Made by a program: the position numbers and the translations under genes
Shown: in pieces, positions 18,627 through 26,136 of the stretch
How positions within the stretch are numbered: the first letter of the stretch is position 1
Layout: each line of letters starts with the position of its first letter
Notes under the pieces: generated by a model
What the model saw: the letters and a program-made list of their open reading frames with translations, nothing else
What the model was told of the DNA's origin: nothing
The model's database searches: none
Source: an uncultured Fodinibius sp.
GTDB taxonomy: Bacteria; Bacteroidota; Rhodothermia; Balneolales; Balneolaceae
Reading direction: 5' to 3'
Length of the DNA stretch: 64,000 bases
Assembly: GCA_913056235.1 (NCBI GenBank)
Contig: CAJXMW010000002.1
Location: 186,001 to 250,000 of the forward strand

Positions 18627-18820
18627 TGAAAGTGCTACAAACTAAAAAGTTTGGCGATAAATGAAATCTTGGGACTGACTCATATCAATACAAATCCTAT
18701 TTTTAAATGCCAGCGTTGGTCAAAGCTCACAAGTAAAAACATTTTACCCCATTTCCATTTCATTGATATTCTTTTTATTTCTTGAATGTAATAGGATTAT
18801 GATATAAGAAAAGTAAATTT

Positions 18821-19807
18821 ATGGAGACGATTCAGATTCCAACACCCCGGCAGATCGAACAAGCCCGCGAAAAACTTGGCAAACGGGTCCGAAGAACCCC
18901 TGTCTGGCAATGGAAAAGTGATATTACCAGCAAACTATTGTCGGATGATACCAACCTGTTTTTAAAACTTGAGCTATTACAGTATGCCGGCAGCTTTAAG
19001 CCGCGCGGTGCCCTGATGAATATGCTTGATTTGTCTGATGAGCAGCTTCAAAATGGAGTTACCGCTGTCAGTGCTGGGAATCACGCTATCGCGGTGGCCT
19101 ATGCGGCTAAATCGCTCGGGACCACCGCCAAGGTGGTGATGCCGAAGACAGCCAATAAGTTTCGTGTAGAGAAATGTCGTTCGCATGGTGCCGACGTCGA
19201 ACTAGTCGATGATGTGCATATTGCATTTGAACGCGTCAAAGAGATCGAAGAGCAGGAAAACCGTGCCTTTATTCATCCTTTTGAGGGAGAAGAGACAGCA
19301 CTTGGTACGGCCACGGTAGGATTGGAACTGCACCAGGATGCACCGGATCTGGATGCCGTGGTGGTACCCATTGGTGGCGGCGGGCTGTGTGCCGGCATTT
19401 CGGCAGCCATCAAGCAGATGAATCCCGACTGCAAGGTGTATGGCGTTGAACCTGTGGGCGCCGATAGCATGAGTAAAAGCCGAGCTGCTGGTGAGCCGGT
19501 AGAAATCGAGAAAGTGGATACTATTGCTGACAGCCTGGGGGCCCCGCACGCTGCTCCCTACAGCTTTGGATTGTGTCAGCGTTTTGTGGATGAGGTGGTC
19601 ACGATCACCGATCTGCAAATGGCACAGATGATGCGCGTACTGTTTGAAGAGCTCAAGCTGGCGGTAGAGCCAGCCGGTGCATCGGCCATGGCGGGAGCCG
19701 TAGGGCCGCTTGCTGAAAAAGTCGTCGGCAAGAATTTGGGCATTATTGTCTGCGGCACCAACATCAATACCGAGAGTTTCCAGAAGATACTGGACGAGAC
19801 AAAATAA
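18821..19807 (+). CDS. PLP-dependent threonine/serine dehydratase, catabolic type
   Basis: A 328-residue fold-type II PLP enzyme. The cofactor lysine is Lys60 in GSFKPRGA, and the phosphate-binding glycine loop is IGGGGLCAGIS. The SAGNHAIAVAYAA stretch is the usual substrate-binding motif. There is no C-terminal ACT-like regulatory domain, so it resembles TdcB or serine racemase rather than the feedback-controlled biosynthetic IlvA. The expected reaction is L-threonine to 2-oxobutyrate plus ammonia, or L-serine to pyruvate. It is followed 29 bp later by a threonine aldolase gene, which supports a threonine-degrading pair. Confidence 0.9.
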   Translation: METIQIPTPRQIEQAREKLGKRVRRTPVWQWKSDITSKLLSDDTNLFLKLELLQYAGSFKPRGALMNMLDLSDEQLQNGVTAVSAGNHAIAVAYAAKSLGTTAKVVMPKTANKFRVEKCRSHGADVELVDDVHIAFERVKEIEEQENRAFIHPFEGEETALGTATVGLELHQDAPDLDAVVVPIGGGGLCAGISAAIKQMNPDCKVYGVEPVGADSMSKSRAAGEPVEIEKVDTIADSLGAPHAAPYSFGLCQRFVDEVVTITDLQMAQMMRVLFEELKLAVEPAGASAMAGAVGPLAEKVVGKNLGIIVCGTNINTESFQKILDETK

Positions 19808-19836
19808 TTGCGAAATAAGAGTAGGTAATATTTTTT

Positions 19837-20856
19837 ATGATTGACCTTAGAAGTGATACGGTTACCAAGCCCACCCCAGAAATGCGCAAAGTGATGGCGG
19901 AGGCGGAAGTGGGCGATGATGTTTTTCAGGAAGATCCTACTGTAAATAAGTTGGAGTCCAAAGTGGCCGACCTGTTTGGATTTGAGTCCGGACTGTTTGT
20001 CCCAAGCGGTACGATGGCCAATCAGCTGAGCGTCAACGTATTAACTAAACCGGGATTTGAGGTGCTGATTGACGAGACGGGACATATTTTCAATTACGAA
20101 TCCACTGCGGCTGCTCACCTTTCATCTGTGCAGCTCAGACCTTTGGCTGGCACAAAAGGCAAGCTTTCTGCCGATCAGCTTCGGGATACCGTTCGCGGGG
20201 AGCACGACTGGGAGCCACAGACAAAAGTTATTGCCATTGAAAACTCGACCAACAAGGGTGGAGGCTGCTGTTATACTGAAAACGAGCTCTCGGAGATCTG
20301 TTCTTTTGCTGATAGCCATGACTTATTCCTGCATCTCGACGGCGCTCGTATTTGGAATGCCATGACTGCTACGGAAACCAATCCCGAATTCTTTGGTACA
20401 GTAGCTGATACGTTGTCGGTCTGTTTCAGCAAGGGTTTGGGAGCGCCGATTGGCTCGATGGTGCTATCATCTAACGAAAATATCAAGCAGGCCCGCCGGA
20501 TGCGTAAAATGTGGGGCGGGGGAATGCGTCAGATTGGGATTCTGGCTGCGGCCGCTGATTATGCGCTCGAATATCATTATCCATTGCTAGAAGATGACCA
20601 CAGAAGGGCAGCGGAACTGGCATCGACTATTGAAGAATGCGAGGGATTGTCTATTGATTCAAGCTCTGTAGAGACCAATATTTTGATTTTTGACGTTAAG
20701 GATGAGTCGGCCGAATCGGCTATTGCTAAGCTTGGCGACCGGGATATTCAATTGGTGCCGTTTGGACCCAAGACGTTGCGTGCTACTTTCCATTTTGAGA
20801 TTACAGATGAAGATCTGAAAGAGGTGCAAACAGCCTTTAGGGAGCTTTTTGATTAG
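19837..20856 (+). CDS. low-specificity L-threonine aldolase
   Basis: A 339-residue fold-type I PLP enzyme. It opens with the diagnostic MIDLRSDTVTKPTPEMR and GDDVFQEDPTVNKLE; the PLP lysine is Lys199 in CFSKGLGAPIGS. It cleaves L-threonine (or allo-threonine) to glycine and acetaldehyde. Transcribed with the preceding threonine dehydratase (29-bp gap), giving two alternative ways to break down threonine. Length and motifs are normal for the family. No terminator hairpin with a U-tract follows directly; a palindromic repeat does. Confidence 0.92.
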   Translation: MIDLRSDTVTKPTPEMRKVMAEAEVGDDVFQEDPTVNKLESKVADLFGFESGLFVPSGTMANQLSVNVLTKPGFEVLIDETGHIFNYESTAAAHLSSVQLRPLAGTKGKLSADQLRDTVRGEHDWEPQTKVIAIENSTNKGGGCCYTENELSEICSFADSHDLFLHLDGARIWNAMTATETNPEFFGTVADTLSVCFSKGLGAPIGSMVLSSNENIKQARRMRKMWGGGMRQIGILAAAADYALEYHYPLLEDDHRRAAELASTIEECEGLSIDSSSVETNILIFDVKDESAESAIAKLGDRDIQLVPFGPKTLRATFHFEITDEDLKEVQTAFRELFD

Positions 20857-20880
20857 TAACATTCTACCTGCTTAGCTATT

Positions 20881-21051
20881 CTAGAGGGGGCTTTGCAAAA
20901 TCCATCCGTGTCATGCTGAACTTGCCGTGTTCCGACCATTCGGAGTTTCAGCATCTACTGCTTTATCTTTTTAAAATCTATTAAGGGGCTTTTAGCAAAA
21001 GACCTTTAACTAAATTCCGGGTGACACCGGGTTCTGCAATGTCCTCTCTAG
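20881..21051. repeat. palindromic REP/MITE-like intergenic element
   Basis: A 171-bp stretch bounded by imperfect 20-base inverted ends (20881-20900 and 21032-21051, about 14 of 20 matching, both with CTAG and TGCA cores). Inside are further palindromes: ATGCTGAACT at 20913 with its complement at 20944-20954, CTTTT-AGC-AAAAG near 20990-21002, and CCGG-GTGACA-CCGG near 21018. The GTCATGCTGAACTT motif looks like dispersed intergenic repeats of this bacterial group. No coding capacity. Copy number elsewhere is not visible from here. Confidence 0.45.
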
Positions 21052-21119
21052 AGTAATTTCCTTTACCTCTCGAACGTTGCACTTATTTGGCCAGCCGGTC
21101 GTTTTTCTCAATGGGCAGC

Positions 21120-21587
21120 CTACTGTTTCTTGCTGTCATCCGTGTACGATTTCCAAAGCGGGTTATCCCGATCCGGAAATTGCATTGCCGGTCCGTCCAA
21201 AGGGGCAAACTGTACCCTGACATACGGACTCACAGATCTCAAGAAGTTCCAGAACCAACCGCCTCCCATTTCCTCCAGTTCTTCACGATAAGCTTCCACC
21301 GCCTTATCAAGATATTTCTGACCCATAAAGGGAGGATGATAGTACTGACCTTCACTCGGAATATCGTAGGTACCCATCTTGGTCATCATACCCCCCGACA
21401 TTGAACGTTCGGTGTTTTGCTGCAGATCCAGTGAACGTTGTTTGCGTTTTTCGAGCTCAAGTTTCTGGAGGGTAGTATCGGTTTCCTGGGCAAAGGAGAC
21501 CCCGGGAGCAGACAATAGCAAAAAAAGCAATGCGTTTATCCCGGCAAATAAGAGACTAGAATAGAAATTGTTTTGTTGATTCATCAT
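21120..21587 (-). CDS. secreted protein of unknown function
   Basis: A 155-residue protein with a long hydrophobic signal (about residues 10-32, cleavage after VSFAQ). The mature part begins with a charged helical stretch (TLQKLELEKRKQRSLDLQQ), then contains a Met/Gly-rich patch (MSGGMMTKMG), a Tyr/Pro-rich patch and aromatic residues (GGGWFWNFLRSVSPYVRV). I recognise no domain. It is encoded 23 bp upstream (in plus coordinates) of the ArgD gene end but downstream in transcription order: the transaminase at 21611-22804 is transcribed first on the same strand, so the two may share an mRNA. Confidence 0.6.
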   Translation of the reverse strand: MMNQQNNFYSSLLFAGINALLFLLLSAPGVSFAQETDTTLQKLELEKRKQRSLDLQQNTERSMSGGMMTKMGTYDIPSEGQYYHPPFMGQKYLDKAVEAYREELEEMGGGWFWNFLRSVSPYVRVQFAPLDGPAMQFPDRDNPLWKSYTDDSKKQ

Positions 21588-21610
21588 TAGCTATTATAAC
21601 ACCCGAGCCG

Positions 21611-22804
21611 TCAATTTGTTTTATGCGCAGGGGTGGTTTTTTTGATCGCATGAACCAAGACTCGTGCCAGGGTCTCAAGGTCGTCTTTGCTGGTGACAAG
21701 TGGAGGCACCAGTCGTATCACATTACCTTGGGTACAGTTAGAGAGTACGCCATTTCTCATCATCTTTTCAACTACTGGACGTCCTTCGACCGAGAGCTCC
21801 ACGCCAATCATGAGCCCGCGTCCCCGGATGTCGGTAACAGCATCAAGTTCGCCGGCCAGTTCCGCAATTTTGCCCTTCAAGAAAGCTCCTTTTTCAGCAG
21901 CCTGTTTTGATAAATCTTCATCTACCACAACATTGAGAGCTGCAAGGGATGCCGCGCAGGCTAGGGGATTACCGCCATAGGTACTGCCATGGTCACCATA
22001 ACTCATCGTTTCAGCAACCTTGTTTTTGCAAACCATTGCGCCAATAGGGAATCCTCCGCCCATGGCTTTGGCAATACCAATGATATCGGGCTGTACATTA
22101 TAATGTTCATAACTGAACATCTTGCCCGTGCGGGCAATGCCCGTTTGGACCTCATCGACGATCAGCAGGGCATTGTGGGTGTCACACAGCTTTTGGATGG
22201 TATCAATAAAAGACTGCGATGCTACATGTAGCCCGCCCGAGCCCTGGATAGTTTCGATCACTACGCCAAGAGTATTCTCATCAAATTTTGAGGCGAGTGC
22301 TTCCTCGTTATTCATAGGTACCTCCTGAAAGCCCTGGAGCAGCGGATCATAGCCTTTGGAGTATTTTTCCATGCCCATTGATATGGTACCCATCGTTCGC
22401 CCGTGAAAAGCGTTGCTGATAGTAATGAGATTACCCTTCTTATCATGTGCCTGGGCATATTTTCGAGCTGCTTTAAGACAGGCTTCCATGGCTTCGCCGC
22501 CACTGTTGCAGAGAAAACCGCGATCTAAGCCCGATAGTTCGGCCAGTGATTTAAGAAGCTTGGCTTGCGGTTTGCTATAGTAGAAGTTAGAGATATGCAT
22601 CAATTGGGATACTTGTTCCTGGACGGCTTCAACCACCTTGGGATGGCAGTGTCCCAAACTGTTGACGGCGATGCCGGCCAGTGCATCGAGATACTTATTG
22701 TCATCTTCATCCCAGACATACGCACCTTTACCCTTGACCAAAGTGATGGGATAACGGTTGTAAACGGGCAGGTGATACTGTTCCGTAAGCTGCTGATAAT
22801 CCAT
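21611..22804 (-). CDS. argD: acetylornithine/ornithine-type class III aminotransferase
   Basis: A 397-residue class III PLP aminotransferase with the usual length for ArgD. It has the LDALAGIAVNSLGHCHPKV opening, SNAFHGRTMGT, the DEVQTGIARTGKMF segment with the PLP aspartate, and the cofactor lysine Lys246 in GIAKAMGGGFPIGAM. The family transfers the delta-amino group of N-acetylornithine in arginine synthesis, but related enzymes act on succinyldiaminopimelate or 4-aminobutyrate. No other arg genes are beside it, so the precise substrate is less certain than the family. A secreted protein gene follows 23 bp downstream. Confidence 0.85.
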   Translation of the reverse strand: MDYQQLTEQYHLPVYNRYPITLVKGKGAYVWDEDDNKYLDALAGIAVNSLGHCHPKVVEAVQEQVSQLMHISNFYYSKPQAKLLKSLAELSGLDRGFLCNSGGEAMEACLKAARKYAQAHDKKGNLITISNAFHGRTMGTISMGMEKYSKGYDPLLQGFQEVPMNNEEALASKFDENTLGVVIETIQGSGGLHVASQSFIDTIQKLCDTHNALLIVDEVQTGIARTGKMFSYEHYNVQPDIIGIAKAMGGGFPIGAMVCKNKVAETMSYGDHGSTYGGNPLACAASLAALNVVVDEDLSKQAAEKGAFLKGKIAELAGELDAVTDIRGRGLMIGVELSVEGRPVVEKMMRNGVLSNCTQGNVIRLVPPLVTSKDDLETLARVLVHAIKKTTPAHKTN

Positions 22805-22912
22805 GGAATAATCTGTTTAGCGCTAGTCGTAATTGAGGTGTAACATTGAATGTTATTTTTCGCAAAAAAACTGTTTTAGTCTGATCAATAGTAACAAAAA
22901 TTTAAGGAAACT

Positions 22913-24178
22913 ATGAAAATTACCCACTTTCTTATTGTAACTGTTTTGTGTCTGGGAATGTTCAATTTAACCACAGTTCAGGCACAGGATACAGCCAAAG
23001 CTGATACTTCAGTATCGCTGAAGAAGGTTTTGAGGGTAAACCGGTACCCGATCGGTTATGATACCGAAGGTCTCACAGGAAAAGGAGGGCAATGGCTGCG
23101 CAGGCAGGCAAAGGAAGCCACGATAGTGACACTCGGAGAAACCCACCTGTCACAGGAGATTCCGGCCCTCATGACCGCACTTATCAAGGATCTTCAGCAG
23201 GCTGATGAGTTTGACCACTTGGCTATTGAAGTGAGTCCATGGACAACCGAGCTGATGACGAAGCAATTGCAACAAGGAAATGGGGCTTACAACGAACTTA
23301 TTAAACAGCATCCGTTTGCGGTTCCTTTTTACAACTTCCAAACCGAACGAAAGTTGCTGCAACAAGCTGTTAAGGGTAGCGATGCAGAGCAGCCACTCTG
23401 GGGTCTTGATCAAATATTTGCGTTTTCATTAGACTTGGCGCTGGATCGACTTAAAGCGTTGGCTCCTTCCAAGCAGGCACAGAGAGCTATACACAAAATA
23501 CGAAAGGCAGGTCGGTCAAAATCAGCCGACCATCTTCAACTGCAGAAGTTGGCGGAGGCGGTTCCAACTCCCATTAGCGTGTACCAACCAGTGACATTTG
23601 ATACGCTTCGCTCGCATTTCGAAGGGAACAGGGAAGCCCAGCAAATACTGGCTGAGCTCTCAAAAAGTGTTGAAATATACCGGTTAAATGATACCAATAA
23701 CTACGTTTCCAATCAGATTCGAGCAAGGTACATGCGCGATAATTTGCGTAACTCTTTGCAGTATGCGCAACGCACAGCTGATGAAAATCCCCAGGTTGTT
23801 GTCAAGGTAGGTGCCAGACATGCTTACCGCGGTATGACTCCCAATAATACATTGGACGTGGACAATCTCTCCGTAGCGCTTGCCCGTGCAATGGATGGTG
23901 AGGCTTTAAACGTTGCGGTATTGTGCGGTGCTAACTCAAAAATGTCGGCTTTCCCCACCAGAGAAGCCCAATGTACGGCCGGCAATTTTGGAAAAACTTT
24001 CAAATCATTAGCTAAGAAGCGCTCTGTTGTATTTGATCTGTCAAAGGTTCATCTGATGCTTCATGAGGGGGCCTTACATCCCGACCGGGATCTTGAAAAA
24101 TTCCTTTGGGCATTTGACGCAGTGGTGATCATCCCAAATACAACACCTGCAGAGCCTATCTTTACGTCAGGCAAATAA
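22913..24178 (+). CDS. secreted EreA/ChaN/TIKI-superfamily-like protein
   Basis: A 421-residue protein with a clear signal peptide (cleavage after VQAQ near residue 24). The mature domain has TIVTLGETHLSQEIP (about residues 72-86) and HLAIEVSPWTTELM, which match the G-E-x-H and VAxE motifs at the metal/active site of the erythromycin-esterase/ChaN/TIKI-like superfamily, and later KVGARHAYRGM with the second conserved His. I place it in that superfamily by these motifs only. Substrate is unknown; macrolide hydrolysis is not implied. It is monocistronic between the divergent argD gene and an aldo/keto reductase. Confidence 0.6.
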   Translation: MKITHFLIVTVLCLGMFNLTTVQAQDTAKADTSVSLKKVLRVNRYPIGYDTEGLTGKGGQWLRRQAKEATIVTLGETHLSQEIPALMTALIKDLQQADEFDHLAIEVSPWTTELMTKQLQQGNGAYNELIKQHPFAVPFYNFQTERKLLQQAVKGSDAEQPLWGLDQIFAFSLDLALDRLKALAPSKQAQRAIHKIRKAGRSKSADHLQLQKLAEAVPTPISVYQPVTFDTLRSHFEGNREAQQILAELSKSVEIYRLNDTNNYVSNQIRARYMRDNLRNSLQYAQRTADENPQVVVKVGARHAYRGMTPNNTLDVDNLSVALARAMDGEALNVAVLCGANSKMSAFPTREAQCTAGNFGKTFKSLAKKRSVVFDLSKVHLMLHEGALHPDRDLEKFLWAFDAVVIIPNTTPAEPIFTSGK

Positions 24179-24266
24179 AAGATAATGAACGGTTGAACGT
24201 GTTGTAGAGAGGCCTTGTTTGTGGAATAGATTTTAAATTCATGAACACTAATTAAGTTGGGAAACT

Positions 24267-25292
24267 ATGAAGTATAAAAGATTAGGCAATACTGGATTAA
24301 AGGTGTCGGAGATTTGCCTTGGTACGATGACCTTTGGCTCATCATTTTATAATATTGGTGAAGTGGATCTGGATCTTGCAAAAGATATCATAAAAACCTC
24401 TTGGGAGGCCGGTGTCAACTTTTTTGATACCGCTGATGTCTATTCCTTCGGAGAATCAGAGCGAATTCTTGGAAAAGCTATCAAAGATCTAGGCATCGAC
24501 CGGCGCAAAGCCGTTATCGCTACTAAAGTACGTGGCCCGATGAGCGAAGAGGCCGCCGAGGGTACCGGTGATGCCAACAATGTGGGTTTATCTCGTAAAC
24601 ATATTATGGAATCGGTCGACGCCAGTCTCGAACGTCTAGGCACTGATTACATTGATCTTTATCAAATTCACGGCGTAGATAAAACCACACCGATCGAAGA
24701 AACACTGGCTGCGCTCAACGACCTGGTCCGCCAGGGGAAGGTGCATTACATCGGATGTTCAAACCTGAGCGTTCGGCAATTGGCAAAAGCGATAGAAATT
24801 TCGAAAGCCAACGGGTGGGCCACCTTCTCTTCACTGCAGGCATATTACAATGTGGAAGGGCGTGACCTGGAGTATGAACTCTTGCCGCTTTGCCGCGAAG
24901 AAGGACTCGGCGTGTTGCCATGGTCACCCTTGGCTGGTGGATTTTTGACTGGCAAATATCGGCGCGATCAAGAGGAGCCAGAAGGGGCGCGAAGAACCGA
25001 TTTTGATTTCCCTCCTGTGGACAAAAAACAGGCCTATGATGTGGTCGAAGTCATGGAAGAAATTGCCGACTCAAAAGGGACCTCAATTCCACAGATAGCA
25101 TTGGCCTGGTTGCTCCATCGTGAAGGGGTTACTTCGGTCATCATAGGGGCTAAGAAAATGTCGCAACTAGAGGACAATTTAGGAGCTGCCGAGGTTCAGT
25201 TGACCGGTGATGAAATTGCCCGGATTTCGGAGGTTACTGAACCTCGTGATATCTATCCAAACTGGATGGTGGATCGAATGAATGGGGAGTGA
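24267..25292 (+). CDS. aldo/keto reductase
   Basis: A 341-residue NADPH-dependent oxidoreductase with a TIM-barrel fold. The catalytic tetrad can be read: Asp54 and Tyr59 in FFDTADVYSFGE, Lys87 in IATKVRG, His135 in YQIHGVD. The C-terminal VIIGAKKMSQLEDNLGA motif binds the cofactor phosphate. The opening KYKRLGNTGLKVSEICLGTM is typical of the AKR11/AKR14-like group. Such enzymes reduce aldehydes and ketones, often in detoxification. It stands alone, 88 bp after the EreA-like gene, and ends at a hairpin terminator 65 bp downstream. Confidence 0.93.
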   Translation: MKYKRLGNTGLKVSEICLGTMTFGSSFYNIGEVDLDLAKDIIKTSWEAGVNFFDTADVYSFGESERILGKAIKDLGIDRRKAVIATKVRGPMSEEAAEGTGDANNVGLSRKHIMESVDASLERLGTDYIDLYQIHGVDKTTPIEETLAALNDLVRQGKVHYIGCSNLSVRQLAKAIEISKANGWATFSSLQAYYNVEGRDLEYELLPLCREEGLGVLPWSPLAGGFLTGKYRRDQEEPEGARRTDFDFPPVDKKQAYDVVEVMEEIADSKGTSIPQIALAWLLHREGVTSVIIGAKKMSQLEDNLGAAEVQLTGDEIARISEVTEPRDIYPNWMVDRMNGE

Positions 25293-25355
25293 GATTTGGG
25301 CTGATATGTTGTAACCTGGCAGTTTAAAAATCGACTCCATAAAATTTCATTTTGG

Positions 25356-25390
25356 CGGTCATCTGTTAGTCTCAGGTGGCCGTTTTTTTT
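25356..25390 (+). terminator. terminator of the aldo/keto reductase gene
   Basis: Ten-pair stem (25356-25365 with 25373-25382, two G-U pairs), seven-base loop, eight T residues. Confidence 0.85.
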
Positions 25391-26030
25391 ATGGATTGAC
25401 AAAACTTGAGAAAATCCAATGTCAAGCAAAAACGTTGAAAATGATAGGGGAGTGGCATTTTGACATAAAAAAAGGAGAAAGCTTATATAGCAGGTAAATA
25501 AGAGGGTAGTTAATTGCTAGCCAATAACTTACAGCGATTGCTTCCAGTTTGTTGATATTTAGCTTGTACAGGCATGAAAAATGCAGAAATAAAATAAGTC
25601 AAATAATAATATTGCATATTAATTTTATGTATAAATATATGCGACGCATTGTATTATGGACTTTATATAAAGTGAATTATCCAATCTTATTGGGGATAGT
25701 ATTGTGCGGCACTTAAATTATTTAGGCAAGAAAATAGGTACAACGGTTTCTTTTTGGATAAAGGCAATTAAATATTTGTCTATCTATATTATAATCAATG
25801 ACTTATGTAAATATTTATTCTCTCTTGAGATAGAACTTTAAAATAAATATTTACGCCTTAATTATTTAGGAAGATTGGCTACCAGACTAATTCAGACAAT
25901 TTATCATAGTATTTTGGTATATTTAACTATATGTATACCATATATTAAATGTGATTATCTATAAAATACTTTAAGTAAAATACATATTCTTTAGTCATTA
26001 TTAGGGGTAAACCGACTAAAATTGTCCAAA

Positions 26031-26067
26031 AGAAAAGGCTGCCGATTATGAAATCCGCAGCCTTTTT
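26031..26067. terminator. terminator downstream of tex
   Basis: Thirteen-position stem (26035-26047 with 26052-26064, one mismatch), AAAAGAAAA on one side and TTTTT on the other, so functional on both strands. It lies about 70 bp past the tex stop codon in the direction of tex transcription. Confidence 0.75.
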
Positions 26068-26136
26068 AATTGAGAAGGGAAAGAGAATGTACGTCAAGTG
26101 ATGACGTTAAAATGAGAACTTAGCTAACCAAAATTG

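Larger units (their letters stand above)
25293..26136. other. 844-bp AT-rich non-coding island
   Basis: Apart from terminators at both ends, 25400-26030 is markedly AT-rich compared with its surroundings and has no frame over 60 codons. A 29-codon frame at 25627-25716 (MYKYMRRIVLWTLYKV, then hydrophobic) could be a leader or membrane microprotein but has no convincing ribosome site. The phrase TTATTTAGG occurs twice (about 25718 and 25862). Nothing else is recognised: no tRNA, inverted ends or transposase remnant. Confidence 0.6.

Noticed and set aside
25627-25716. 29-codon frame with a hydrophobic C-terminal half in the AT-rich island
   Set aside because: No good ribosome site and too short to tell from chance; kept only as part of the island note.
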